This document shows, piece after piece, positions 21,240 through 34,500 of a DNA stretch of 64,000 bases. A model generated the notes under the pieces. The model ran no database searches. It was not told the origin of the DNA and saw nothing but the letters and a program-made list of their open reading frames with translations. The stretch spans positions 186,295,561-186,359,560 of the forward strand of contig OY282560.1 in the NCBI GenBank assembly GCA_958295665.1, given 5' to 3'. How positions within the stretch are numbered: position 1 is the stretch's first letter; the number at the start of each line of letters is the position of its first letter. The position numbers were made by a program, and so were the translations under genes. The stretch is from Tipula vernalis. Taxonomy: Eukaryota; Arthropoda; Insecta; Diptera; Tipulidae.

Positions 21240-23660
21240 ATATCTAGGATCTAAAATTCGATCGGTTTTATCCTTTATCTCTTCATTACCTATTTCTCAT
21301 ATAAGGTATCTATCTTTGTCTAATATTTTTCTGATTTTATAAGGTCCTTTATATTTTCTTTTTAGCTTATTTCTTTCTCCTAACTCTTTATTATTTTTGA
21401 CAACTACTAAATCTCCTTCTTTATAGCTTGGTTTTTTAATGCACTTCTTATCATGTTTTTGCTTATTATATCGCTGTAACTTTACTATATTTTGACTTGC
21501 CTTTTCTCTAAGCTCATTTAAATTCCGGTCTTCCTATCATTTAATTCCTCTAAAAATCCTATAAGTCCTTCGTCTAGCTTTCTTTTCTGTATTACTTCAA
21601 ATAAAAGTTTTGAGGGTATTTCCTGAATAGATCTATTCCATGTATTATTCAACAAAAACTTGGTGTCCACTAAACAGGTATCCCAATCTTTTCCTTTTTC
21701 TTCTATCAATTTACTTAATAATGGTACAAGTGTACGATTATACCGCTCTATTTGGGCATTTGCCTGTGGACACTCTGTTGCGTTCAAAACATGTTTTATT
21801 CCGTATTCTTTTACAAAGTCTTGAAACTTATTAGAAGTAAAAGCGGATCCTCGGCCCGATTCTAATACCTTCGGGGTAGATTACGTCAGTATGTAACTCT
21901 TTACATGCTTCAATACCTCCTTTGTATTCGTCGTCTTGGTTGCGAATAACCTTAAATATTTAGTAAATCCGTCTATTATCGTAAATACGAACACATTTTT
22001 ACCTCTAGTAATCTGCAATGGTCCTAGATGATCTATATGTACCATCTCAAACGGTGCATCACCCTTTTCTATGTTATGTAGTTTCGTCCTATCTAATCGT
22101 ACTTTCGGATTATACGAAATACATACTACACAATTTTTTATATGTTCTAATTCCTTTCCCCTCATTTTAGAAAAGTAAAATAATCTTCTTATACGAGTAA
22201 CTTCGCATACTTTGTCTACTCCAAAATGCCCTATTTCATTATGGTATTTGTAGATAACTGACTCTTGCATCTTTTCTGGTACCACTAACAATAATTTATC
22301 TCTCATCTTTTTGTAAACTAACCCTTCTCTAATTTCGTACTCTTTATGTTCCCCTTTTTCTAAAATCCTTTCTTTTAACTTTTTAATGTCTTCGCTTAAA
22401 CTTTGTTCTACTATTAAGCTCTCCTCGAATATTGAGTTAGTCTCTGTATCTAACGTATAAATTGTAGCTCGACTTAAAGCGTCTACATGCCTCATATTCT
22501 CTGACCGTCGATAAGCTATAGTATAATCAAATTGTTCTAAGTACAGAAACTATCTTGCTATTTTTGGGTTTAGAACTACCTTATCTATTGTAAATTTAAG
22601 TACGTTACAATCTGAGACAATTACAAATTTCAATCCTAACAGATACGTCCTAAATCTTTTCAAACTATAAACTATGGCCAATGTTTCGAGTTCAAAACTG
22701 TGTAATTTAGTTTCCGCTGATTACGTCTTTTTACTGAAATACATGACTGGGTGAAACTTCCCATCTTCTAGCTGCCTCTGCATCAAAATTCCACCGAACC
22801 TTATCGCGGATGCATCTGTGTGCAATTCTGTTTCTGCTTCTGGCGAGTAAATTCTTATCACGAGTTTGGAGATTAGTTTTTCTTTCACTGTATAAAATGA
22901 TTTGGCTTCTTCGTTCCCAAAATGAAAATCTTCCTTACTTTTTAACTGATCTAACATCGGAGTTATTATAACACTGAAATATTTAATAAACTTACGGAAA
23001 TAGCTTACTAAACCAATGAATCGATGTAATGATTTTCTATCTATAGGCAAAGGATACTCTCTGATAGCAGATATATGTTTATCAGCCAAAGATATTCTAT
23101 TCTGTGTGATGTTATACCCTACATATTCAATAAACGTCTTTAGGAATTTACACTTTCCTAACTGTAACTTTACTCTGCACTCAGACAATCTTGTTAAAAC
23201 TCTCGTCAATATCTCTAAATGTTGTGTTATGGTTTGTGTATCTATTAATTTATCATCAATAAATACTATTATCTCCCAGGCTTTGATAAAATTACTTAAA
23301 ATCCTATTAATGTATCTTACAAATACTGACGGCAAATTTACATATCCGAATGGCAACTTATTGAACTCATATAAACCGTCTTCTGTCACAAAAGCGGTGT
23401 ATTTGTTCGAATTCTCCTCTAAATCGACATGGTAAAATCCATTTGCTAAATCTAAACTGGTAAAATACTGTTTCCCCTGAAGTTTTTCTAATTAACTTTC
23501 TATTACTAGTAATGGATACCGGTCTCGTTCTACTAATTTGTTTAAAGGTCGATAATTTGTTCCGTTTTTTTTTCAATAACACTACCCGACTTGAATACGA
23601 AGATTGACTTTCTCTTATTATTTCTTTCTGTAACAAATCTTCGATAAGTTTATTTAACTC
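21240..23660 (-). pseudogene. Pol relic (RT, RNase H, integrase) of the mdg3-like element
   Basis: RT begins near 23640 (KEIIRESQSSYSSRVVLLKK). It continues after a frameshift with LPFGYVNLP and the catalytic box VFIDDKLI, where the usual motif is Y-x-DD. RNase H shows ELHTDASAIRFGG. Integrase follows with a zinc finger (HNEIGHFG...CVVC) and HIDHLGPL. The second catalytic block is ESGRGSAF, where Asp is expected instead of Gly. The Glu block (ANAQIERYNR) is intact. A GPY box (YKGPYKIRKIL, about 21340) and an acidic tail end the protein. At least four stops or frameshifts are visible. Confidence 0.88.
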
Positions 23661-24290
23661 TATCTCTCAAACGTACTAAGTCTCTTTGGAGTGACACTGA
23701 ACTTTCTAACCTCTTTCAATTTTATTTCGACCTCTTGCCCGACCCTTTTTGGCTCATCACTTACTCGATTCTTATAATGTTCTAAATATAGTTTCACTAC
23801 TTCTCTTTCTAAACTTTTAGTTTCCAAACTATCCCCTACATCTAACTGTACTGGTTCTATTTCCTCATAAAATTCATCATCTAAGTTTATTAGTGATTGT
23901 ATCAAATGTATGTCAATTTCATTATTTTCTGCCATGTTTCCCTGAATGTTCTCATAAACCCTCCTTTGATACTATTTTTACAATATTAAAATTATTACTA
24001 TTTATAAAGTCTCTTCCTAAAATAGCATCTACTTTCATCGTTTCAACGGGTACCACCAAAAACTTTACTGGATATAATTTATTTTCTATTTTTATCATAC
24101 CTTTTAAAATCCCTATAGCCCTTACTTTAGAATCGTTTACTCCACATACTTCCATTGATGTGAACTCATCTATATTTACTATTCCGTCTAAATCATTTAA
24201 ACAATTTTCTCTAATTATGCTTACGCTACTGCCTAAATCTAACAATCCATTAACTTTAAAAATATAATTTTTATTACTACCTGCGATGTC
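23660..24290 (-). pseudogene. Protease and linker relic of the mdg3-like element
   Basis: The retroviral-type protease core reads GLLDLGSSVSII, with Leu in place of the expected Thr of DTG, and later AILGRDFI. The linker VEIKLKEVRKFSVTPKRLS leads into the RT. Frames are broken. Confidence 0.75.
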
Positions 24291-24399
24291 AGCATTCCTT
24301 CTGTGTTCACATTCACTTGTCCTTGCTCCTGTTGAAGTTCTGACGTAGCACATATGGAATATATGTACTTGTTTCCGGTTCGTATCAATGTTAACCCTG

Positions 24400-25217
24400 C
24401 ATTTGCTTTCGTTGTGCCCCAATTTGTTACATCTGGCACACTTTTCAGCTGTCACTGCTTCTTTACACTCAGGTGCACGATGTCCACTTTGCAAACAATT
24501 GTAGCACTTTATTGCTCTCGAACATTGCTCTGCCTTATGACCATATTATCTACAATTATGGCATTTTACCTCTCTGTTATACCCATTGTCCTTTCTATAG
24601 TCTTCCGGTTTCTTTTTATTATTATTGCCCGAATACTCTTTTGTTTCTTTGTTCGGTAGTCTCATTTCAATATTAGATTCCGCCCACTTAATCCGTTCCA
24701 TCAGCTTGTGAATTGTATTACATATTGGCTTATTGATCCAATTGTATATCTCGTCCCTTGACAATCCCCTCAATATATATTGACTACTGCTGGCTCACTT
24801 AAACCACCTGATGCTCCTATAGCGTACATATTCATGACATACATCTCGTATGCTTGATCTTTACTATAAATATTTTTTGTTAATTTGTAGAAAACATCTT
24901 ATTGCTTGATCAGTCAGTGCATTTTTTAAACCTTCAAATGACTTAATATCGCTATCGATGGCCTCAAAAAACAGCTTTGGTGCACCTCCTCACCTCGTTA
25001 TTGCATATAATAAGGTCGCTTCATCCGACCACTTGTACAGGCTGCAATACTTCTCTATTTTATTCACCCACCCTTCTATTTTTATCCCATTATTATCAAA
25101 TTCTGCGATAATACACTTAATATTTTCCGGATGCATTAAAATCTGATGACAAATCGCCCTTTTTCCTTCTTTCTCTTCTTCATCCGCATCCGTGGTTTTA
25201 TTTTTTCTCGGTGCCAT
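24400..25217 (-). pseudogene. Gag relic of the mdg3-like element
   Basis: Starts with a basic, Lys-rich N-terminus (ATG at 25217), followed by GWVNKIEKYCSLYKWSDEA, a capsid-like block. Three zinc knuckles close it: CHNCR, a stop, then YGHKAEQC; CYNCLQSGHRAPEC; and CARCNKLGHNESKC. Frameshifts occur between 24990 and 24770. Confidence 0.8.
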
Positions 25218-25335
25218 TTTATTAATACGTTTGCTTTAGTAAATCACGATTAGGAATTATTATTATTATTATTATTTTTTTTTATAATAATAATAATCTA
25301 ATTCACTTATTTAAGGATTTATCCCACTTCTAAAC

Positions 25336-25618
25336 TTTAGTCTTATTATTTTCGATGATCAAACAAAACACCCTTCTTTTAGATTTTTCTTCTTATATTT
25401 TCTCTTACTTCATTTTAATATTCTTTTCCCACCACACGGGATCTCTTCTTTTTCACTCCCTTCTCTTTTGTCAAAGCCGGAAGTTGTCTTCCATCCTTAT
25501 TTTCTTTTCCTCTTTACATTATAAACTTAGGTGCAGTTCACCCACCAACCAATAATTTTATACCACTAGTTTGCCAGAAGGGCAAACTCCCTATGGTCTG
25601 TTGGGTTAAAATACTAAA
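25336..25618 (-). repeat. 5' LTR of the mdg3-like element
   Basis: 283 bp. Reading out on the minus strand, the next bases are GTTTAGAAGTGGGAT, which resembles the inner part of a tRNA-Leu PBS (..CAGAAGTGGGAT). Confidence 0.9.
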
Positions 25619-25622
25619 ACAA

Positions 25623-27908
25623 TTATTCTAGTAATAATTTTTATTTAATTTAATTTTTAATGGCAATTGATAAAAGTAAAAAGAAATCTACATATTTTCG
25701 GTTTTTGTTTTGAGCATAATTTCTATTTTTATTTTTATACCAATAACTATTCCAGTAACCAAAGTACGACGGCAATACATTCTAACTAGCCATGTTTTTG
25801 AATCCAGTCAAGTAATGTCAAAATTTAGGTATACAATCAAGTTATTCCTTCTTGGCAGCAAATGATTGTATGGCATATGGCAAGTCGTTCCAATTTCGTG
25901 TTTCCACTAATTTCGAATGCTAATGGTATAACTAGATGTTAATGGCAGGTGGAGAGTAGATGTCAGAAATACAAAGAAAATGTTACTATCGGAAATAAAA
26001 CCAACTGTCGTATCCGCACCAACAATATTGTGCCAGTCCAATCGTTAATTACTAACACCAGTTTACCAGTAATCTTTATTTTCAATATTTAAAACATATT
26101 TTGTTTAGTTATTGTTTATAATTAAATATATTTCAAATATTACACATTTATACAATGTTATTATCCATTTATAATATAATTATAATAAATATTATTTTTT
26201 ATTTTGTAATTTATAATTTATATATAATATATATGTATTTATTATTTATATAATATATAATTATTATTTTTTGTAATTTGTTTAAAATAAAAACAAATTA
26301 TATTTTATTATGGTTTTCTTTTTTATTTTATTTTATAATATAATATATATATTTTAAATTACATTGATAATATAATTATTTATTTTTGTTATGTTTTTGT
26401 AATAATTAATTTATATTTTGTTTGTACGCTTTTTAATTTATATTAATATTAAAGAAATTAGAGTGAAAAAATAAAAAATAAACATCTGATTTGTAAATTT
26501 TAATTTTTTTTAAATATTTGTTTATTACTTTAATTTTTAGTTAACTTGTGTTTTATTAATTTATTTAATAAAAAAAAAAAAAAAAAAAATGGGAATGAGT
26601 AAAAATAATTAACCGTCTGAATTTAGTGAATGAAAAGCTATCTTATAAATGACTAATATAATTATTATTTTTATTAATTATAATTTATTTAAAAAACATT
26701 TAAAATTGTAAATATTTTAAGATATTTTTTATATTGGTATATAACATGTTTTGTATTTTATAAAGAATTTGTTTTCTATTTATTTGAAGAAATTAAACTT
26801 TGTTTTGACTGTTATTGCGAATAAATGTTTATTCATTAATCAATCGAAATTAATTAATTTTTCTTTTCTATATATAATTTGTATATAATTTTTTTTTATT
26901 GTTAACTTAATTATCGTCATTTCAATTCTCTTTTATTTGTTTTGTTAAATTAATAATAATGATAGAAATATGCTATTTAAAATATGTATTATTATTAGTA
27001 TTTATTTTAACCAATATTTTATAGGATAGTTAAATAATTTTTTTTTTTTGTAGTTAGCGCGATTCGCAAATTCCTGTATATTTGGGTAATGTGTGCATGT
27101 CTCTAAAGAATAGTTTACGAACAATATTGTCGAAATATTTTATTGATAGGATGACATGAATTCGTAAAAATGCATGATTGTCTTTTTTTGTAATCGTACG
27201 AGGCTATTAATGAGAGAAAAAAAAGTTTTGTTCATTATAGACTTGAATTCTTATACAACAGGATAAATACCCGATCAAATTCGCAACATTTTAGACATTT
27301 TTTGTGCGTATCTATAGATCGAACTCGAATTTAATTAAGACGGTTGTGCGCAAATACTCTTCTGCACCGTACCATTATACCCTTTACAATTTTTTTTTTT
27401 AAAAAGATTAAATTCTTAAATGCTAATTTGAACTGAACACAACAAAAGTAAAAGTTTTAAAATGAAGAAATTTTGTTCCCCTGCATTTCACTTTGTTTAT
27501 TGACGGATGCAAATTCTACATTTGATTAATTTTTAATAAATTTAATTTAAAAGTATACAAATTTAAATATAAGTCTTTATATATATAAGAAATTTAAGAT
27601 TTTAAATTTTACATATTACTTGTATTTAAATTTTAAAGTTTATTTTAGAATTTTCATAAGATTGGGTTTTCAATTTCAATTTTTGTTTTTTTTTATAAAT
27701 AAATAGGTCTATATATAAAAAAATTTGCATGCATTGTATTATAATTATAAATTTCAATTTATCTTAAATTGATTATTGAGCTAGAATTTAATTTTGAATC
27801 GATTTCGCATTTAAAGCAAAGATTTAGTTTAAAATATATTTAAATAATAATGTTTAATTTTTTATTTTTATTTTTAAATAAATTCTTTTACATTCATGTT
27901 TTATTTTC
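25623..27908. other. Very AT-rich region downstream of the synaptotagmin gene
   Basis: Long A/T runs and no ORF. The part nearest 27908 should be the synaptotagmin 3' UTR; an AATAAA on the minus strand lies within about 10 bases of the stop. Confidence 0.55.
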
Positions 27909-28052
27909 TTATCTCAAATAGTGCCACATTGCGGTGGGCTTACGCAAATTGTGCATCATATCTTGCCAATGTTGTTTGCCCGGTCCATTTTCTTGTGGCC
28001 CAATACCACAACTACCCAGTTCTGCATTATCACCCGAAGATATTAAATATAT
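27909..28052 (-). CDS. Synaptotagmin family protein, exon 6 (C2B tail, WHXL motif, stop)
   Basis: The minus strand shows an acceptor (CTAATTTTAG) followed by 47 codons and TAA. The peptide starts IYLISSGDNAELG and ends HWQDMMHNLRKPTAMWHYLR. The HW...M...RKP...WHxL pattern is the conserved end of synaptotagmin C2B, and the WHXL motif helps vesicle docking in the family. It starts in phase 0 and fits directly after exon 5, which ends NSALE in phase 0. The third calcium loop of C2B, which this exon should supply, has no Asp cluster, so C2B is probably calcium-independent. Joining to exon 5 across 25.7 kb is inferred from phase, domain completion and strand. Confidence 0.88.
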   Translation of the reverse strand: MYLISSGDNAELGSCGIGPQENGPGKQHWQDMMHNLRKPTAMWHYLR

Positions 28053-28951
28053 CTAAAATTAGAGGGAAATAGCATAGCTGGTATATTAATAAAAAAAACT
28101 ATTTTAGTTTTAAATCGTGGATTAATTATTATTAATAAACATATTGTGGAATAACATCGATAAAACGTTTATTTATAAATTTAAAACGAGAAATAAATTA
28201 TTAAATTTTACCTGTCTCATGGCATGACATTATATAATATAATTATTATAATCGGGTTCCGCATCCAACATAAATACGACCAGGGAAATATTTACATACT
28301 TTTTATGATAATTTATAAAATTTTATTTTTTATTTTTTTAATGAAGAATAGGAAGTAGTAGTAGTAGTAGTCTTTAGAGGTTGGTTGCTTTAAAATATGT
28401 GAATATAAAATCGGAAAATAAAGTTAATTTGCATTAGATTTCTAGATCGTCCTAAATAAATATATCGTGAGCTACTGTATATATTTGTTTCACTACGTAT
28501 TTCTTATTTAGCTATGTTTATTGTATAGCTAGAGAGAAAATATATTTTGTTGACATGCTAAATGTGTTACATTCTATATAATATTAACTATTTTCTTCAA
28601 ACTTTTCGTTTATATTATATAATTGTTGTCACTAGCCAACCTATATAGCAGACCATATTTTAATAATATGTGTGTTATTATTCCATTTGGTGCGCTAATA
28701 CGTAATCCTCTAAGCTAAATAATGGAATAATTCTATATAAACGCATGCAAAGTATTTATTTCGCTAAGGAATTTATGACAATAAAGGGTTGAACAATTCA
28801 AGATTTTTGTACAATATTTGTCCAATAAAGCGGTTCTAAATTAGAATGGGTAATAAATCATTTGGTTTCGATAGCCATTCAATGCAATTTTAATTACGTA
28901 TTCAGCAGAATTTTAATTTATAAAAAATTTTTGTGCCAAAAGTCAAAATCA

Positions 28952-29330
28952 ATTTACCGAGCAAACGGCGCAGTGGTTAAAGCTGCGGCGTTTGGATCGG
29001 GATGTACCGGATTCGAATCCCGATAGGGGCGGGATGCAAAAGGGATTTTTCATCATCTGATTAAGATCGGTGATGACTATGAACACATCTATGACCCCCT
29101 GTTGAGAGTGCAGAATCCATGGGCCGACCCACCTTTCATGTCAGCACTATAGGTTGGCATGAAGCAATGCAATGTGCAGGTGGTTTATACAAAGCGGGTC
29201 TATAGCCGTACGCCCTCGATTTGGCTACTACTGCGTAAAGTAGGACAGTAAAATTAACTGCGAAAGAGTTGGGAGTGCCTTGAGCCCCAGAAAAGATTGC
29301 ATAGATTAAAAATAAAAAAAAAATAAAAAA
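28952..29330 (+). mobile_element. tRNA-derived SINE
   Basis: The head has a pol III A box (GGCGCAGTGGTTAAAGC, 28967) and a B box (GGATTCGAATCC, 29009) at tRNA-like spacing. A unique body of about 300 bp follows, then an A-rich tail with AATAAA-like interruptions. AAAAGTCAA occurs at both ends and may be the target duplication. It is not a tRNA gene, since no cloverleaf 3' acceptor follows the B box. A related, inverted pair of heads lies at 56856-57036. Confidence 0.82.
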
Positions 29331-30416
29331 GTCAATCCAAAATATGATACAAATATCAAATTAAACGAAACAACTTAAATTTCATTAAAAACTGTATTAC
29401 AGGATAACCCTAAAGGTATTTAGGGGAGTGACAGTTGTAAATTTACGATGGACACTGAAGTAATCAATTATAATTCTGTGGCATAAAACAAAAAGTGGGT
29501 AACTTCAGTTAACCACTTCTTTAAATAACAACCCCATTCGTACACCCATTTTATGCTTTACAATAAACCATAATTGATTTTCCATAATTTTCCTTAATTT
29601 TCGAGAAAGTTTTCTCAAAACAAGTTTTTTAAGACGACAAAACAGTTAAATTTACAATAACCGGGTTTCTTAAGATAATCCGTAAACATTTCTATATTAG
29701 ATGTGGTACCGTTTTTCAAAAAATAGTTTTATAAAGATATAACATTTTATACATTAGCAAACTAGATTAATGATATTTATTAAAAAAGGTTATCTGTACT
29801 TTTACTACCTCAAAAATAGTTTTTTACAACCTCAAAAATAGTTTAAATCGGCCATAGAACCTCAACAATTCATTAAAATCGCTGTTTAGCGACGAGATTA
29901 TATGGGCGATTTCCAGAAATCCCACCTTTTATTAACTTCCAAATTAAAACAAATTGTAATGATGTGGTAAAATGTGGATCTATCATGTTCCACATCTGTC
30001 ATGTTCTATGGCCGGATGGCTAAAGAATAATATGCGGAAACGTGAATCTTGTCCAGCATACTAAATACACTTTGTGTTAATACGAATGTTAATAAAAGAT
30101 GAGATTTCTGGAAATTCCCCATATAACCTCTTCGATAAACTGGGTTTTTTGATGAAATATTTAGGTTCTATTACCAATTCTGGCCAATTTAAACTATTTT
30201 AAAGTACAATCGTCATAAACAATAAGATTCCTGGTGTGATAATTCCGTGAAAAATCCCATCCTTTTTCCTAAAGCACAAATTTTCTAATTAAAGGCATAA
30301 AAATGCACAATCAGAAAGGTGCGAAATATATATTGAAAACTTGGGTTTTCAAAAATGGAATTCCTATCGTGATGTACACGATTTCTTATAGACAGTTTTA
30401 TTTTTTTTGAAGTTGT
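29331..30416. other. AT-rich intronic spacer
   Basis: No coding or repeat signal was recognised apart from short internal repeats (ACCTCAAAAATAGTTT near 29810-29840). Confidence 0.5.
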
Positions 30417-30617
30417 CAATATGGTTTTCAATCTGGTTTGGGTAGAGAAGATGCGTTAATCGAACTATATGAATCTATTTTCGTAGACATTAAAAACGCT
30501 TTCGTTATGGTAGGTCGTAGCATCTTACATGAAAAAATATGGAATATTGAGTTTCGAGCAATAGCTTATACTATTCCAAATTATCCTAAACGTGACTTAA
30601 ATGTTTTGAGTAATTGA
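30417..30617 (+). pseudogene. Non-LTR reverse transcriptase scrap
   Basis: 67 open codons containing QYGFQSGLGREDALIELYES joined directly to FVDIKNAFVMVGRSILHEKI. Both are conserved RT blocks (QFGFR..., FxDIxKAFD motif A), with the intervening sequence deleted and the catalytic Asp region partly kept. It ends in a stop, with no flanking RT sequence recognised. Confidence 0.6.
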
Positions 30618-31047
30618 TTTCCAGATCACAAACTCTTAGTTCCAAGTCTAAAGCACTAATCTTCAATCTAAGTGAATTTCATTCATTTAATGACTATATA
30701 GAAAAGATTCACGCTTTACGACATGTCTAAAAATAAAGTCGGTAAAAACAGTAAAATACTTATGGGATAAACACTAATGAACTAAAAAATACGCTTCATT
30801 CGTGTATTAGAAGGATGTACCTTCTGCCATTGTTCACTGGGTGTCTTAAAAATATTTTATCAGGCTCAAAGTCCAGCATTTGGAGAGATTTGTGGGAATT
30901 TTCTAGGTTTTTAGAGAATTTCGGGAAAACTTTTGTCGCGAGTTTCGAGATTATTTAACAAGTAAACTTTACACATCATAGGCTTAATAAACCAATAAAA
31001 CAAACAATTTTCGAGGCCGCTTATAGTTATATGTATATAGTTATTAT

Positions 31048-31543
31048 TGTTACGTTTTTGCCTTGTCAATCAAGGTTCGTATCACTGGATTGTGAATAAT
31101 ACAAACTCAATTCAATTTATCACCAACGAATTTATTTATTTCACAAAATTTATTACAACACAGTTTATCAATCAAAATTCACAAAATCACTTTATATAAA
31201 TTATTCTCAAATTTTACTAATCACTTTTACTTTTTATTTCGCACAAAAACACTTTTTAAATCACTTTTTAATTCCTTTTTAATCTTTATACTATCGCTTT
31301 CCAAATACTACTGATAATCTTACACGTTTACTCTATCGCGTTCCAAATACTAATAATCCAATTCGATCTTGTTCGCCTTTTTATATACACAAACCAAGCT
31401 TCTCGAAAGTTCACGACTTTTCCAGTTGGAATAGCGTAGAAACATTACGTAACAATTTTTATCATGGAAAATTCCATTTAGTACAGTAAACATTGAGCTA
31501 TTAGTTTTACTTATTCTATTACACACTAGGTGTCACCGTCACA
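31048..31543 (-). repeat. 3' LTR of the SAP-Gag Gypsy element
   Basis: 496 bp. On the minus strand a purine run (AGGTGAGGGG) just upstream, between the pol stop and the LTR, is the likely polypurine tract. Confidence 0.95.
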
Positions 31544-31554
31544 CTACCCCTCAC

Positions 31555-34500
31555 CTAAGCCTGTTCGTCCCGAACAGGACCCAAATCACCTCCTCTGTAT
31601 AGGGCCAGCCTCTCCAAATGCACCACCTTTGGTTTACCTCGATGTCCCTTCCGTATCCGATAAACCACGTCGTTCATCCTTGTGATGACAGTATAAGGTC
31701 CTTCCCATGCTGGTTGCAGCTTCGGTGATAATCCCTTTTTCCGTTGCGGGTTGTGAAGCCATACTAATTGCCCTTCCTGGAAGCCCTGGTTATTTGCTCG
31801 TATGTCATATCGAGCCTTCATCCGGTCACTTGACATCCGTATTTTCTCCCGTACAAATTGATGAATCTCATTAAGTTCCTCTTTCATTCGGTCTACGTAA
31901 TCTTGTCCACATAAAGCCGATGATGGTACAGCCCCAAACTTTAGATCTCCAGGTAACCGTAGATTATCTCCAAATAACGTTTTAGCTGGTGTCATTCCGG
32001 TTGTGTCATGTATAGCTGATCGATAGGCCATCAGAAACATCGGTATATGTCGATCCCAGTTGCGTTGGTTTTTCTCAACGACCTTTACTAGATATTCCTC
32101 CAATGTACCATTGAATCTTTCCACCATACCGTCAGACTGTGGATGCAAAGGCGTTGTTCTCGTTTTATTTATACCGAGCATCTGGCATATTTCTTGAAAC
32201 ACCACCGATTCAAAATTCCGTCCTTGATCGGTATGAATCTCCATCGGCACTCCAAATCTGCTAATCCAATTGTTTACCACGGCATCAGCTATTGTTGTCG
32301 TCTCCTGATTGGGAATGGGGTACACCTCCGGCCATTTGCTGAAATAATCCATGATTACTAGCACATATTTGTTGCCGCTCTCAGTGGTGGGAAATGGACC
32401 CGCTACATCCATTGCAATTCTTTCGAATGGTGCTCCAACGTTATATTGCTTCATGGTTCCACGACTTTTGCGTGCGGGTCCCTTCACCGCCGCACATTGG
32501 TCACATTTTTGGCACCATTCTATCACAGACTGCCTACATCCTGCCCAGTAGAATCGTTGACGTATCTTTGCTAGAGTTTTATTAATTCCAAGGTGGCCCC
32601 CACTTGCTCCTCCATGATACTCATTCAGAATTTCTACAATCCGGCACTTTGGTATCACCAGCAACAATTGCTTCACTTTGCCATCCGTGCTTTCCCACAA
32701 TCGTTTTAAACAGCCATTCTCAAGACGGAGGCTATCCCATTGAGCCCAATAAGCCTTGACAATGGGAGTTTTGTCCGTGATCTCGCTCCAAGTTGGCCGG
32801 TGTTCCTTTTCCTTCCATTCCATTATAACTGATAAATCCGTATCATCCAATTGCTCTTTCCTGATCATTTCGTCGGTCCACTCCTCATCAGGCAGCACTT
32901 GCGTAAGCCTAACGTCGATGATGCCTTCCTTTGCTTCAACATGGCCACAATGTTTACATTCTACTGGACACGGCCGTCTTGATAATGCGTCGGCATTTCT
33001 GTGTGCACTTCCCTTCCGATGTTCAATTTGGAAATCGTAGCTTTGAAGACGTTCGATCCAGCGTGCTACTTGTCCCTCTGGATTCTTAAATTGTAACAGC
33101 CACCGTAAAGCGCCGTGATCTGTCCGTAAATGGAATTTTTGGCCATAAAGATACTTATGGAAATGCTTGACACACTCCACTATAGCCAACAATTCTTTCC
33201 GTGTCACGCAGTAATTACGCTCCGGTTTTGATAATGTTTTGGAGAAGTACGCAATAACTCTTTCTTGACCATTAATTTTCTGTGATAACACACCTCCTAT
33301 ACCGTCATTACTTGCATCGGTGTCCAAAATAAATTTCACGTTGGGTATAGGGTACGCGAGGATTGGCGCGGCACACAACCGTCTCCTTAGTTCCACGAAT
33401 GCTTCTTCCTGGTCATTCTTCCATTCGAATGCCTTGTTCTTCCTGGTCAACTCGTGTAAACTCTTGGCGATGTTGGCGAATCCTGGCACGAAGCGTCTAT
33501 AATAGGTGCACAATCCGAGAAAGCTTCGTAATTCATGTACATTTTTAGGTCTTGGCCAGTTCTTAACCGCTGCGATCTTTTCTTCGTCGGTGTGAATTCC
33601 ATTAATCGTTACGAGATGACCCAAATATTTGACTTCAGTTCTGAACAGCTTACACTTCTTTGGACTTAACTTCAATCCGGCAGCCTGTATCCGATCCAAA
33701 ACTTCCGCCAAGTTCTTTAGATGCTCGTCAAAATCCTTCCCCATAACGATGATGTCGTCCAGATATATTAGGCAAGTCTTCCAATGTAATCCCTTTAACA
33801 CGCGCTCCATTAATCGTTCAAAAGTCGCAGGGGCATTACATAATCCGAACGGCATAACATTAAATTGCCAAAGTCCGTTACCCACACTGAACGCTGTTTT
33901 CTCGCGATCTTCCTCATGGACTTCCACCTGCCAATAGCCGCTTTGTAGATCTAATGTCGAAAATATTTGAGCACCCGATAATGTATCTAACATGTCATCG
34001 ATCCTTGGCAGTGGGTAGCTATCTTTTTTCGTCACAGCATTGAGTTTTCGGTAATCAACGCAAAATCTCATGCTACCGTCCTTCTTCTCGACCAATACTA
34101 CCGGTGAGCTCCATGGGCTATTAGATGGTTCAATTACTCCTGCTGCCTGCATATCTGTTACCATTCGATTGACTTCTTGTTGTTTTGCCAAAGGTAGTCT
34201 GCTGGGTGGTTGACGAATTGGCATCTCTGCTCCCGTATCAATGCGGTGCTTTACCATTGAGGTCCTTCCGTTATTATCCGATGTACTGCAGAATATGGAC
34301 GTGTACCGTTTGAGTAGTTGATGTGCAGAATTTTTCTGTGCCTCGGTAAGATCTTCGGTCCATTTCTGCATAAGTTGTTCTACCATTTCTTTCTGCCCTT
34401 GCATGTCGGCTTTTTCAACCGGACTTCTCTGTTCACACTTTACTATAGTTGAAACCTCGTTACATTTTCCGATGACTGTCCCTTTCTTGATGGTTTTCGT

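Larger units (their letters stand above)
20647..25618 (-). mobile_element. Decayed mdg3/micropia-like Gypsy element
   Basis: A full-length element on the minus strand with LTRs of 281 and 283 bp and an ACAA target duplication (20643-20646, 25619-25622). LTR termini are TTTAGT...ACTAAA rather than TG...CA. Gag, protease, RT, RNase H and integrase are all recognisable in order but broken by several stops and frameshifts. Integrase wording (HIDHLGPL, ATKTTNTKE) and short LTRs suggest the mdg3/micropia group. Confidence 0.9.

Noticed and set aside
28961..29040. Possible functional tRNA gene
   Set aside because: A and B boxes are present but no acceptor-stem closure or terminator follows, and an A-rich-tailed body does, so it is a SINE.
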